Both the position numbers and the translations under genes were made by a program. From NCBI GenBank assembly GCA_977006965.1, contig OZ345353.1:1178001-1242000 (forward strand): 64,000 nt of DNA. Direction: 5' to 3'. The stretch is from Phymatolithon calcareum (Eukaryota; Rhodophyta; Florideophyceae; Hapalidiales). Positions within the stretch are counted from its first letter, which is position 1. Each line of letters opens with the position of its first letter. The notes beneath the pieces were generated by a model that was given only the letters and a program-made list of their open reading frames with translations, did no database searches and had not been told where the DNA came from. This document shows positions 41,618 through 53,099 of this stretch, piece after piece.

Positions 41618-43320
41618 CATGTTAGGGATATTTGATGATTTTATTTCGAGAGCTCCCGAAGCCTCATCTTGGAGTAACGGGGCAGCTCTTGCGATAAGCT
41701 GTAAGCTAAAGTCGTCTGGCTACTCAAAAGGTTCTTGATTCGTAGTTCTCTCCCAACAAGAGCTCCTGTGAGTCTCTTGCACTCAAACTCAATTTCTGTG
41801 CTCATCTTCGACGACGCTAGAGTACGTTGTAAGGCGACTAGTTCGATCACCGCGGTAATCCAACAGTAGCACCCAGCACTGATTTCCTCCAATGGGGTGC
41901 TCGGTTGAATGTCAACCTTAGACATCTTAAACGTGTTGTTCTTTCTCTATGTAAAGGATTCCTGGTAGCTTGCCTTCAATAGGAATCTTCATTGATCTGC
42001 CTTCTTCTTCCTTTTCCCATACCTTAATTGTTTCTTCTCTCCTCCTCTTCTTCGTGACAGATCCCTCCTGGGCTTTCTGAATGGCTTGTCGCAGGCCTTC
42101 ATAAATCTTGAGATATTCAATATCCTTCATTGCTACCTTTAAGTCCTCATCTCTTCCAACGTACTCTTCTGTTTCTTCAAGGCGCTTTTTGTGTCTTACC
42201 AGGCTTAATGCAAACCTTTCTGCTTGATGACGTCTCCTCATCTTTGGTGGTCCCATTCGGCACAGAACTCGCATTCGGTCCCGGTGGTGTTCGGCATACT
42301 TTCCGAAAACATTCTTGTAGAACAAGCCCTCTGCAGACTCGATTGCAGAGAGCAATCGATTTGTCATTGGAGTCACGTGTAACGCATACTACCATTTCGG
42401 GATAATTAGCGACTTAAAGATCCTGATGCATGTCTCCGGTTTGAATCCTCGAACATTCACTCCAAGCTCCCGAAGCTTATGTATGCATCCTGCAGCATTT
42501 CGAACTCTTGCTATGGCAGTGTCATCCGTAAAACCCTTGTTATTCATGCTTACCCCATGATATGAGAGTCTCCAGGCTTGATATAGTTCTCGTCCCGCCA
42601 AGTAAAAAGTGTGCTTCTGAAGCCCTTTGTACTTAAGAATTTCGCTTTTTCCTGGTTTTTTGTTCCATTTCATGCAATTTTCGCTTGCCCAAATGGTCGC
42701 TATATCAAGAAATTTCTGCATTCCTCGTCCTGTCCTTGCTTGAAGCTGAACATCATCAATTGCACTGGGCTCTCTGAGACGTTGCCATCTGCATTGGAGA
42801 CGGCTTCTGCGAATGTGTCCATGAATATATTGTATATGCATGGACACAGCGGGGAACCTTGAGGTACTCCTCGGTCGATGATACACCACGTTTCTGTCTC
42901 GTCTCCAGCTGATGTGACCCATGATGGTTTTAACAGGTACGCAACCATCCTTGTTATCTCTTCAGGAAGTTTCTCTGTCAGCCTCTTCATGAGCATATCC
43001 CTTGGCACACTATCGTATGCCGCGGATAGGTCGAGAACTGCCATGAACGGAAGACCCTTTTTCATTGTACTTTTTGCGCGGAGTATAGCGAGATATGTGC
43101 TTCTGTCTTTCCGAAAACCAAGCTGAATCTTATTGAAGTGGTAGTTCTCGCGTATGTATGCATCTAGAGCTGAGTCAATGATTTTCCTGGCTTGACTTAA
43201 AAGAGATATGGGCATGTAGTTTGCTGCGAGATGAGCTGGGCATTTCTTGTCTAAGCGAATCTGAGTTGCTTGGCACCATGCCTGAGGAAGACATTTGAGT
43301 CTCCCGCATTCGGTGAAGAG
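41618..43320 (-). pseudogene. LINE family A copy 3, 5'-truncated RT and C-terminal region
   Basis: Reading from 43310 leftwards: CGRLKCLPQAW, NYMPISLLSQARKIIDSALD, motif A VLDLSAAYDSVP and CIIDRGVPQGSPLCPCIYNI. At the catalytic site a small deletion (about 42750) removes the Phe-Ala of LFADD and shifts the frame. It resumes at DDVQLQARTGRGMQKFLDIA and continues to SRVRNAAG-like sequence. There is a TAG at the PKW*YA codon near 42387, identical in position to copy 1. The C-terminal part (42376-41927, then 41925-41641) runs to LRELSK and the terminus ATCATCAAATATCCC near 41624. It is most similar to the copy at 61 kb. Confidence 0.85.
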
Positions 43321-43593
43321 GAAGAGGGCATAAAAATCAAGGTCTTAGTGGATGGAAACAAGTGGGATAAAATATTTCTAGCGCATAGACCGAGTCAAGT
43401 GCGCATAATATAAGCCAACGAAATCTACCAAAACAGCACCACAGCAAGATGCGCACTCTCCAAAGTCCTGATGACTGCGTGGGAAGAAGTACAAATGCCT
43501 GAATACCTTTCCCTTGGTGTCGCGAAATTTCATTTTCGAGCTTGGTATTGAGACCGTCTAGGGGTACTCGCAATGAGCAACTTAGGAGTCGGT

Positions 43594-44043
43594 TCAATCT
43601 TGAACGAGAAACTTTAGAGCCAGTATGTCCTCCTCGAGGTCAGAAGTCAAGGACCTTATCCCTCGGTATGGTTGTGAAGCAAACTTCGATGGTTGTTTTC
43701 TTACTTGCTTGCCGAACTCCATCGACGGATGAGTTCGGCCGCTTTTATAGTGTTCTGAGAATAGCATAAGGAAATCATAAAATCGCCTATGCTTGCAAGG
43801 TGCTCCAATTTCGTACCCTACAATTGGTTTTCCAAAAATTGGATTTTGCGCGCAAGTGGTAAATTCGGAGAAATAAGGATGCACGTAAGAAACCGTATGC
43901 CCGCCTTGCGAATCGCTTGGATACGGTTTCGTGCAACTATAGGAAAGCGCTTGTGTTCCGGAGTGAATGGCTTCCTTTTGTTTCTGATGATTACCAGCAT
44001 TCATCATGTTTCCTCTCTCAAGTCTTCTCGATTGCCATTTCAT
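43594..44043 (-). CDS. Hypothetical 149-codon frame, probably transposon-derived
   Basis: No known domain is recognised. Its C-terminal segment GIRSLTSDLEEDILALKFL resembles GIESLTLYFEESIPALELL in a frame at 47053-47352, which also begins with a basic, serine-rich region. Recurrence near LINE fragments suggests a mobile-element protein fragment. It may equally be non-coding, because overlapping frames exist on the other strand. Confidence 0.25.
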   Translation of the reverse strand: MKWQSRRLERGNMMNAGNHQKQKEAIHSGTQALSYSCTKPYPSDSQGGHTVSYVHPYFSEFTTCAQNPIFGKPIVGYEIGAPCKHRRFYDFLMLFSEHYKSGRTHPSMEFGKQVRKQPSKFASQPYRGIRSLTSDLEEDILALKFLVQD

Positions 44044-44169
44044 CTCTTATAATGGAGCCCTAAATAAAAACTCTCACTACTACTGCAAGTAATTATGATG
44101 CATAAGAAGGGATCCAAAGAAGAGAGGTCGAACTAAAGGCTGCTGGCCTTCTACCACAAGCATTCAAGA

Positions 44170-45263
44170 TTTTTTCAATGTGCATCCTGAACAGGATTCT
44201 GCCACCCTTAATGCAACTCCTCCCGGCATCACAGTCTGAGTTTCGCAGATCGCGAGGCACACGAGACAATTCTTGTATCATTGCCTGGACGATGGACTAC
44301 CGAATGCAAGAGGGCAGAAAAGCTGTGGCCACTTACATAGATTTTTCGTGCCGCTTTCCACAGACTCTCACACGAATTCCTAGTCGAAGCACAACGCGCA
44401 TTCCGGGTACCTGAGAAATGTGAAAATTATGTATGACAGCGCAAAAGTCACTGCCAGACGGCAGCTTCCAAGAGGCAGACGGGAATACTTCCGACACATA
44501 AGCGTTAACCGAGCTGTGCTTCAATGTGGTATAATTTTCTTGGTACTCGAAAAGTTGCCCCAAACGTCAGCAGATGCGTTGGTAACTTTTTAATAGAAAC
44601 TACTTTCTTCTTCTTCTTCAAGGTGATATACTGAGCCCTCTGTGCTGCATTATTGCTCTAGACCTCATTTTCGGAACGCAGAACTCCTCACAGATCAGAC
44701 TGACTCCATCGATAAGCATCGACAGACTCGAATATGCCGATGACGTCGTGTTTATAGACGAAAATGCATATCCGTCCGAAAATATAATGAAGATACGTGA
44801 GGAAGCCCACTAGGAAGCCGAGTTGGATATTTCTATACCCAAAAGTTTTGCACAACGTATTCAAGCCAAAAGCTATGTATCCGGCACTATCGAGCAGGAT
44901 ATAGAGAAAATGGAGTTTAATCTTCCGTGCGGAATCTGCTCCAGAACTTTTCCATACAAGGCATCTCTGGCAACCCACAAACTCTCACATTGTCGCCTCA
45001 TCCGGAGCGTCGAAGCCGTCGATGAGTACGGATGCCCATCTATCGGAACAGTTCTAGCCTTACGCAAAATGGGTCAAGGGGATGAACCGCTTATCTACGA
45101 CCCAGTATGTAAGGTGTGCCCGTATGGCGTCAAGGAAACAGTAGAGCACCTCATCCTACACTTTTCTGAGAGGACTGCCTCTCGAAAACAATTAATCGGA
45201 AGAGTGCGAGACAAAACGGTAGAAGGTCTGTGCAGGGAGAGACCCGTAGAGATACTCCAATAA
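44170..45263 (+). pseudogene. LINE family C, 5'-truncated RT with C-terminal zinc fingers
   Basis: This is a reverse transcriptase of a LINE type distinct from family A. LNRILPPLMQLLPASQSEFR and RGTRDNSCIIAWTMDYRMQE are the typical RT 1-3 region; a QEGRKAVATYIDFS motif-A-like segment follows. VLQ at 44516-44524 is separated by a 97-bp insertion from GDILSPLCCIIALDLIFGTQ, and LEYADDVVFIDE follows. The C-terminal frame (44823-45263) contains a C2H2-like CGICSRTFPYKASLATHKLSH. It also has VCKVCPYGVKETVEHLILHF, the C-x2-C...H...(C) zinc motif near the end of many LINE ORF2s, with the last Cys changed to Phe. It then reads KQLIGRVRDKTVEGL. Frameshifts lie near 44400 and 44815. Confidence 0.8.
44525..44615 (+). 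mobile_element. Short LINE C-tail insertion inside the RT core
   Basis: The stretch contains GTTGCCCCAAACGTCAGCAG and ATGCGTTGGTAAC with a CTTTCTTCTTCTTCTTC end, the family C 3' terminus. It is flanked by CTTCAA at 44519-44524 and 44616-44621. Removing it plus one repeat joins VLQ to GDILSP in frame, giving the expected RT motif. A family C LINE has thus been hit by a 5'-truncated copy of what appears to be its own family's tail. Confidence 0.75.
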
Positions 45264-45589
45264 TTGAACAATGAGAACTTGCTCTAGGGTAAGTTTCTGG
45301 CGTTAATTAACGCATTCTGCATTAAAGAAAGAGAAAAAGAAAGAAAGAGACACCCGAATGCAAGAGAGCAGTTCTCTCAGTCTAAAACAATTCAGGCAAG
45401 AGGCAACATTGGCAACACGAAGGACTAGGCGCAGCCTTCGACCGAAGGCACCCGCCTTTATTCGCATTCCAGGTGCACTCCAGAAAGTATCTGGGATCAG
45501 AGCTGGTATCAGTTCATGAAGTCAAGGAGCATCTCTGGACATGTATACAAAACCCATACTCAAATTTCTGATCATTGAGAAGCTGTTGC

Positions 45590-45722
45590 AGAATAGTTTT
45601 CCCAGCCGCCATTCTGGTGGGCGTTTCGTGAGCTTCAAAATGGTAGGTCGCATCAGCTGAAGCCTTGCTCATATCTTCGGAAGTCTGCGGGGCTTTTAAA
45701 TAAAAATTGAATAAAAAATCTT
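45590..45722 (+). repeat. LINE family B1 3' tail
   Basis: TTTTCCCAGCCGCCATTCTG, GTTTCGTGAGCTTC, then ATATCTTCGGAAGTCTGCGG and GGCTTTTAAATAAAAATTG, followed by an A-rich end. The coding part is absent. Confidence 0.7.
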
Positions 45723-46059
45723 TAGGTGCTCGGCTTCAATAAAGGAAAAAAGAAAGGTTTAGATTCTAAAGGAGAGAATGTTTTTGGGCATTGTGTGGGA
45801 GAGACGGGCAAGGTGAAGGACGAAACGGGAGACATAGTACTATGAGCGCTAATGTTGACAACTCGGTTTATCCCATTAAGTGAAAATCAAGAACTCTTGA
45901 TTGGAGAGTTGATGAGAAAGCTGACAATAAACAAGTGAACTAACATTGGAAAAAGAAATCCACTATCTAGAATGAATGACGGCTTTCCTCGTCACTATAG
46001 ATATCTGTATCGGGCGGCTCGCAGGATGGCTATTATGTTGCAGGTCTGGATACTGCTTA

Positions 46060-46724
46060 TATAAGTGAGTTTTCCACTCCCACTATATGGCAGTATATTG
46101 GAAATCTAACCTATCTTAAGCAGCGAGTTTCAGCAAAATCGTTGAGGGACCTGCTCTTTAAAGACGAAGGAGACGGCTTGGAGGCGAGCAGAAAGAGGAA
46201 AATTCCTTATGATATTCCCGGGTCTACTCCCGCCATCATCAGACTACCGAAAGCACGTCACCGCCAATTGGCGATTAAATGGGCATTCGGACGTTTTCCC
46301 CCATTGAGTACCACACTTCTGGAAGACAAATTCGGTGATATCGTACCAACTCTCATGAACAAGCTCGAAGTATACCTTCAAAGATATCGATTAACAGAAG
46401 AGGAGACTAGTGAGACTGAAAAGGCACTTGACAAAGTACTGTTCCTCACAATCGTCTTTTATGACGACATGGAATAGACCAAGACAAAATAGAACGGCGA
46501 CGCTGAGATTCCTACGAACAGGACAAGTGGACTCTAAGCTTTTCCCTCCACCTTCTCTGGAGGAGGGTTTTTGCAGCTAGGGCTACGGCGATAGCAACGA
46601 GCTTTTGCGGGCTTTAACAGAGTAATGGAGCTACCAAGGTAGTAGCATCTGAAACGCATCTCCCTTACAGTCTTATGAGTGTTTCTGAGGGCGTTTAATA
46701 AATTCAAAATTAATTCAAAAAAAA
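46060..46724 (+). pseudogene. LINE family B2 copy, C-terminal coding and 3' UTR
   Basis: The frame 46142-46477 reads LRDLLFKDEGDGLEASRKRK, IPYDIPGSTPAIIRLPKARH, RQLAIKWAFGRFPPLSTTLL and ETEKALDKVLFLTIVFYDDM, then stop. YIGNLTYL lies just upstream (46095). The 3' UTR ends with GAGGGCGTTTAATAAATTC and an A-run at 46717-46725. It is the best-preserved example of the family B C-terminus. The same order of segments occurs at 59838-60194. Confidence 0.75.
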
Positions 46725-46738
46725 AGTATATTGGAAAT

Positions 46739-47046
46739 GGCCTGACCAAAGAGGATATTAATATCACTGAAAAAGCTCTAGACAAACTACTCTTCTTCGC
46801 TATCGTCTTTTACGAAGACATGGAATGGACAAGGCGTCAATTTAAGAAATATGATCAGTGGACCCCAAGCTTTTCCCTCGGCCCTTTTTACGGGAGAGGG
46901 TTTTTGCAGCTAGGGCTACGACGTTAACTCGGGTTACAAGTATTTGAATAGATGATCGAAGCTACAACGTAGCTGCTGAAACGCATCTCCCTTGCAGTCT
47001 CATGAGTGATACTGAGGGCGTTTAATAAATTCCAAATTCAAAAAAA
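46739..47046 (+). pseudogene. Second LINE family B2 copy, shorter
   Basis: Directly after the 14-mer AGTATATTGGAAAT (46725-46738) it reads LTKEDINITEKALDKLLFFA and IVFYEDMEW. The same 3' UTR follows (GCAGTCTCATGAGTGATACT, GAGGGCGTTTAATAAATTCC), with an A-run before a third, one-mismatch copy of the 14-mer at 47047-47060. Confidence 0.75.
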
Positions 47047-47052
47047 AGTAGA

Positions 47053-47352
47053 TTGGAAATCAGCTTATCTCACTATTTCTCTTCCGCTTTTCGAAAACGA
47101 ACCAGTGCAAAATCAGACAGTTCTCGGTCTGAGTCTTCGCAGGGAGGTAAGCATGTGATAAACAACAGCCCAATGAGACGTGCTTTGTTACACCCCGGGA
47201 TAGAGTCATTGACCCTTTACTTCGAAGAGTCTATTCCGGCGCTAGAGCTGCTCAATACGTGTGAACACAGTTGCGTGCTCAAGAATGAGCCGACTCTGAG
47301 GTTTTTCATTTATAAAAAGACGTCCAGTCTCAATATTCAAAAATTAACCTAA
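47053..47352 (+). other. Short frame related to 43594-44043
   Basis: The 99-codon frame contains HPGIESLTLYFEESIPALEL, similar to a segment of the frame at 43594-44043. No domain is recognised. Its start overlaps the last 14-mer after the LINE B2 pair, so the true start is unknown. Confidence 0.25.
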
Positions 47353-47359
47353 AATTTCA

Positions 47360-50300
47360 GGAATGTTGAGCACGCTTAAATTGCAAATTGCAACAAGAAA
47401 CACTAGCCGAGGTGGAACAAGCACTTGAAGATATCCAGCAATGACAAAGTGCTGTATTTCTTTGTGAAAATTAGCTCACGTGTGACTTTAAGAGTAAACC
47501 ATACGATAGCAATGTATCGACTTCCCAATCTGGAACAATCGACGCATCTCAACTACTTCTACCTATGTCCTAATCAAATACTGTATTGCTTTGCACAACA
47601 TATTGCCAACTTTCCTCCAAATATATCCTACAAGAATATCAGTCGTGTGCTATGGACCACTCTGACATGACGAGCATCTCCCAATCTGCGGAAGAGCGAT
47701 TTAGACGTTGTACTTATTTCTGCGTTCCCATAGGACCTCAAGACCATTAGTTCGCACACCGAGCAGCACGTGCGCAATGGAAAACGGGACATTGCGTAGG
47801 GGCGATAAGAACTAAGCGTAAGAGGCAGTGTAAACGATATACTAGCCTGACAAGTGAAACTGACCGACGTCCACCGTTTGGCCGTGGATTTTGCATGAGA
47901 GCTTTGGCCTTCTACTTCACTGCAGCATTCATTCTCAGTTCCTAATTTCCACCAATGGCGCAGCAAATCCACGTCCGTTGCGAGAACGAGCCTCATTCCT
48001 AGATTCGTCACATGTGCTCTGCAGCTCACTGCACTTGCCTTCAGCAGGAGTCGCTTCTGAATGCCTTTGGTACGAAAGGTCCACATAAATAAATTATGTC
48101 TATGAATTTAGTCACCGTTTCCCGAGAATATAGCAATTTGAAAATTCTCACCCTCATGGCCAGATTTATGTTTATAACTTTTGAATTGGCGGATTGTGTG
48201 GCGGATGAAGTTGAGTGTATCCACATATAGTTGTGGGCACCGGTGCTGTTGAGGCGAACTCAAGCACTTTGTTCTCGGAGAAACAAAATGTATAGGGCGA
48301 CACACACTTCTTCAGATTCAATTGGGCCCGACGTTGTGTCGCGCCCCCGGGCAGCACATGTGGCAGTCACAGAACTGTGGATATACTGCTACGGTATTTT
48401 CGAAGCTGAGAGTGAAATGCGGACGAGTCTGGGAAGTGTTGTGAAAAAAGCAGAGAAAAAAGCACGGAGAGCGGAGACGAAATTAGAAGTTCCGTTTTGT
48501 CCCGAGGACTGTCTCTCCGAGACACACTAGCATGTCTCCGTCGGAAAACGTTGTGACATGGAAGATCCTCGGTACACAGTTTCAAACAATCTGGCTTTGC
48601 TAGACTAAAAATTGGCTTAGAAGCAAAGTGGAGATCGCATTGTCTTTCGCTCACTTAAAGTTGTTACTTACGCAAAACGTCTGAGCGGAGCTGCCGGGAA
48701 ATCATAATGCACTTGAACCGCATAATGGAATAGCAGCGCAGACAAATTTTCTCAGCATCTGGTGCCTTGTCCGTTGTAGTTCAGTCTTTAATCTCGTTCC
48801 GCTATCCTGTCAACACAGATTAGAGAGAACGTTGATGAATGCAATTTGTTCATATTCCACTACCTTCGTTAGTATATTTTACTACTACTAGTAGAGTGTC
48901 GAACCTTGCGGGAGACTGCCAGGGATCGCTGACTACGGGGGCTACTTCTAGCGTGTCAAACCTTGCGGGATAACTGCCTGTTAGACTGCACTACGAGAAG
49001 TATGGTGATTGCGTTTGAAGTTGAAAGATCGTGTTCAGGGGAAGGTCGAGTCAGTTTTTCCTCCGATGCCACTTGGAATTGGAGAGTCCATCAAAAGCCA
49101 TTCGAGTCGTCTTGAAGAGCAGGGAATATTTTCTAATCACAGTGAAATTGTCATTTTGGAATTCTCGACCTCTATCGGGCAATAGACGTAAATTGAAGTT
49201 TTAAATAAGAAGAAGAATTTGAGATTTTTATGTTAGCATTTTACTCTGTCCACAGTATTCTATTCAGGTAGACCAATCGATAGCGCTTCCACAGCGACTG
49301 CTGACTTTCTGTCAGAATAATGACTGCGAAAGACGTGCCAGGTCCTTCGAAAGAGAGCCCTTTTTGTTCTCACCCTTCGTGGTTTCTTCAATTTGCGAAG
49401 TCGTTGTTTTAGCTTACGCCGGAAGACAGAGTAAGAAATCTAGTTTCACCACTTCCTGCGCTGGCACATGTCAGCAGTAAATAAATGTGCCACTTGTATG
49501 GCTCAGACTTTTGGTATTGCCGACGGGTGCTTGCAAGTGAAGATGCACGTTTGGCGTGAGGTTCCTATACTTGGATTTCACTGCACTGCTTTGAATGAGA
49601 ACTTTGTCCCTTTTTTTGTGCCCGTCTCGACAGTAGACCAGAAAAGGAAAGATTTTTTGGAAGTTACCAACACTCTAGTATAATTCATATTTCTTTCACA
49701 AAAAAGTAATTACTTCTGTCTTACTGGCACCGTTTCTCCATCCAACGAGATTCAGAAGACAGGTTTACAGAGGGAGCGATGATGGGCACGTGTTCTTGCA
49801 GTACCGGCAAGATCAGCATGAGACGCAATAGAGCATCGCATTGTCTCGCCGACAAAGAATTGTGCACTACACAATGTTATACAGTAGTATATCGTATTCC
49901 ACCTTGCCCACGTCTGAGGCTGGAGGCCCAACGATGGCTTGAGGTTTCTCCATGCTGTCGTATTCACTGTCGTTAAAAGATGCTTGTATGTTCAAGTTAA
50001 AGTGGGAAACGAGCGATGTCTGGATTGTCTTGATGTCCTGTCTCATGACTATATACCATGCGGCGCTCATCCATTCGTTGGATATTGGGTACGTAGATGT
50101 GGCATGGTACTGGTCTCGCCGATATAGGGAATTGGCTCGACACGTGCCGCGTCATTTGATGTGTCAAGATTACCGCTGGCATACATGCGTCAAAGGCTCG
50201 ACTTGCTACTAAGTACAACAGAATAGTTTCAGGAACTCTGCAAAGAGATCTTTTGCATAGGCAGTAATTTACCCTTGTACTTGTTGCTGATCGTTCTGCC

Positions 50301-50702
50301 AACCGCAGCATAATATAAAATCTGAAAATTTAAAATTTTTAAAAATGTTTAAATTTTTGTTATTAGTCCTTTTCAAGGAGTGTATGCCATCTGCGGCTTC
50401 ATGTACTTAACACTATGCGATTTCTAATTGTTTGTGCCCGCCAAGCTTTTACGAATCTCTTGCAGGTGCCGAATGCTCAGCAGGTGCTCTTTAGTCTCGA
50501 ATTGCTGAGCCTGGACAAGGTGAAGCCTACGCGCAGCTATGCCCCTAAGTTGTATACCCCTGAACATTGCCTGGAGTCTATTGCATTCTACAGTATAGAC
50601 TGCGACTAGAAACGGGCTCTTTCCAATATTAGATCCAAAAATTATGTGGCAGTACTCTATTAGTGCTCTCTAACTTAAAAGAGTTTTCAATCTCGTTTTA
50701 AC
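47360..50702. other. Long unassigned stretch
   Basis: No domain-bearing frame is seen. Frames at 47628-48086 (-), 48231-48530 (+) and 49468-49683 (+) have no recognisable motif. An imperfect duplication of about 24 bp (GTGTCGAACCTTGCGGGAGA / GTGTCAAACCTTGCGGGATA) lies at 48896-48920 and 48955-48980. A short AT-rich block lies at 50320-50360. Confidence 0.35.
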
Positions 50703-51030
50703 ATGGCCGTCCCCGGGGGAATCAGCACTTTCCAGGGCAAACTCCAACTTGCTCTGTGGCCAACGCAGGCGACAAAATCTGCATGCGCCGTGCAGTGTCA
50801 ACGATTCGTGGCAGGCACCAGTCAGAGACGCCTGCGCCGTGCCTGGGCACCGGATAATCAAATTTGTCTAGTGAGCTCTGCGCACGGAACCGTACGATTC
50901 CGCTCCCCCGCTCAAGACGACGCAGTCGTGCATCTGCACAAATACCGCTCGCCGCATCGCGTCGCTGGCACGTAATTTCCATCATCTTTCAGTCAACTGC
51001 GAACAGCAACTTCACTGCTGCAATAGCCGC
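50703..51030. other. GC-richer DNA upstream of the zinc-finger gene
   Basis: A 90-codon frame at 50703-50975 has no recognised domain. The GC content rises here and stays high through the following gene, suggesting 5' UTR or promoter of that gene rather than transposon DNA. No TATA box is evident. Confidence 0.3.
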
Positions 51031-52029
51031 ATGCACAAGACATCAGCCGCACACGCGATGCTAGCGCTTGCGTCGCCGACGCCGCATCCAGTGCGCAAGG
51101 TCGCCCATCTACTCTGCGATGAGCCGTCACCGGCATCACAGCTGCCAAAAAGACCGCGCGTCATCGCGCGTGGGCCGCGCGGCCGCTTCATTGAGCGTCC
51201 GGACCTGCCCCCCATACCGGTTTCTCCAATCCGGGGAGAGGCGACACGTGTTGTAAAACGACCGTATAAGAAATATTACTCGAATCCGACACCATCCGCT
51301 CACTGCCATGTCTGTGCGAGGACTGCTAAGTCTGTTCGCTTTGCTGTATGCTCCCGTATTGCTCAAGGATTATGTCGCAAGGTGGTGTGTAACAAGTGCT
51401 TCTCGAAATTCGGATGGGATTTTAATGCAGCTGTTAAAGATCGTGATTGGATTTGCGTGCATTGCCGCGGGGTGTGTCCGGAGGGTCGATCACAGTGCTT
51501 CATCTACTCCCGTGTCAATCGACGGAGGGAGAGGAAGCGTGGTCCGCGAGTAGCAGCTCGCAGTCAAGTGAAGGACAAAGTTTTCACTAGCTTGGTGGTG
51601 GCCGTCACGTCAAAGCCGGTCCCGCCTGTCATGCCTTCTGTTCAGCTTCCATCGCTGTCTTCACCGTCGCTGGAAGCTCACCAGTCGCAAGTTGCGATGT
51701 CGGACGAGGTCCGAAAGAGGGAAAGCACATACTACCGGGACCGCGGCGCTCTGGGCTTTCCTGAGCAACATATACTAGGGAATGAAGGCCTAAACAGTTA
51801 CTCAGAACAAGCAAATCACAAATTCCAGGAGCGAGTGTCGCTTCCATGGGCGGCAATACCGTCGGTGGGCGAAACAAATATGAATGAAATGGCTGGGACA
51901 AGGAATCGTTGCACGTTGGCAAGGGGTTGCTTGGAGTATGGATTGAAGAGTCCTGGAAGTGAGGTTACGGAGCACAGTGAAGTTGCATTGCAATTAGTCC
52001 GAGGCACATCTTTATGTCTGCGAAGGTAG
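51031..52029 (+). CDS. zf-4CXXC_R1 (CDCA7-type) zinc-finger protein, 332 aa
   Basis: The protein has a basic, proline-rich N-terminus and a cysteine-rich domain at about residues 88-170, then a low-complexity C-terminus with no domain. The finger shows HCHVC (C92, C95), AVC (C107), LCRKVVCNKCF (C115, C120, C123), WICVHCRGVCP (C142, C145, C149) and QCFIYSRVN (C156). This is the pattern of the zf-4CXXC_R1 family (CDCA7/R1 repressor and some JmjC proteins), nuclear proteins linked to DNA methylation and heterochromatin. A second gene at 54433 has a nearly identical domain and a shared N-terminal PHPVRKVAHLLCDE motif (residues 18-31). There is no intron and no stop. Start at 51031 is chosen as the first in-frame Met, but Met10 (51058) is also possible. 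It is a likely host gene with nuclear regulatory function. DNA-binding specificity is unknown. Confidence 0.75.
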   Translation: MHKTSAAHAMLALASPTPHPVRKVAHLLCDEPSPASQLPKRPRVIARGPRGRFIERPDLPPIPVSPIRGEATRVVKRPYKKYYSNPTPSAHCHVCARTAKSVRFAVCSRIAQGLCRKVVCNKCFSKFGWDFNAAVKDRDWICVHCRGVCPEGRSQCFIYSRVNRRRERKRGPRVAARSQVKDKVFTSLVVAVTSKPVPPVMPSVQLPSLSSPSLEAHQSQVAMSDEVRKRESTYYRDRGALGFPEQHILGNEGLNSYSEQANHKFQERVSLPWAAIPSVGETNMNEMAGTRNRCTLARGCLEYGLKSPGSEVTEHSEVALQLVRGTSLCLRR

Positions 52030-53099
52030 AAATGTTGCTCGTCGCAGGGTGCCGAAAAGAGTTTTTTCTAAATTTGGTAAATATATTGTCTTCTTGAGAA
52101 ATCCATGTTGTTTCGTCTGGCAAAGTCAAGACTGCCTGTTCCAATCTATCGATGCGCGAATTTTAATGCCTGCAGCTCCGGCTACGTCGGAGATGGACAA
52201 GGGTTGGACTTCCCCAGCCCAGGTTCGTCAGGAGAACAAGACCATAGGTGGAATAGCCAGGACTTCTTATTCGACGTGTGTTCACCAATAAGTGAAAAAC
52301 GATAGCGGCATCTAATAACCTTCCAACATCAGACGGTGGTGCGTAACGGTTTGCAACCCACAATTCAAGTTGCAGTACAGTGCGATCATCAAGCCGTTTG
52401 TCATTCACTGTTGTGGGGCTCCAAATCTTCCGACATCCTCACCCGGCTGTGATCTCTTTTTGTTGCACTGCTGCAATTCTTGCCATGCGCAGGAGCGGAC
52501 TGTCCAGAATTTCGTGCCGCACAGGGAACGAGTACTAGACTCCTCTCCGCGCGCTGTTGGCATTGTCCCGAGAAGAATGCCGCACGGCTAAAACATGACA
52601 ATTGTTGTGTTTCAATATGGAGGCTTTTATGATAACATTCACTGAATTTTTCTGAATTCAAAAAATCGTTTTGTAAGGGTTACGCACCGACTGGTATGAT
52701 ATACGGCCCGGTAGGTCCGCACATTAAAAGGGCCCATATTGTATTTCATTTTCGGACCAATTTTGAAAGCATGACGAGCGATTTACAGCGCTGTGATACC
52801 TGCTGGAAGGTCAAGGCTGCTGACCTGGTCATTGACAAATCCGATTGTCGACAAACAATATTTCAGATGCGACCGATCCAATACAGTGGCCTGGAATCAC
52901 GGCCGGAACGGTGGTTCTCTTTGAAAGAGGGTCGCATTTCTCAACGGAGAATTCCAGTGGAATGTCTGGACATTCCTCATGATGACAAATGTCCACACAT
53001 GATCATGATACTCAAGATATCTGTCCTTTTCTCTCCGCTTTTCCCACGCAGAATAATTCTGATAATGAAGTACTCCAGTCGACCCGTATCATCAGAGAT

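Noticed and set aside
47628-48086. 152-codon minus-strand frame
   Set aside because: No recognisable motif, with short overlapping frames on both strands; likely chance.
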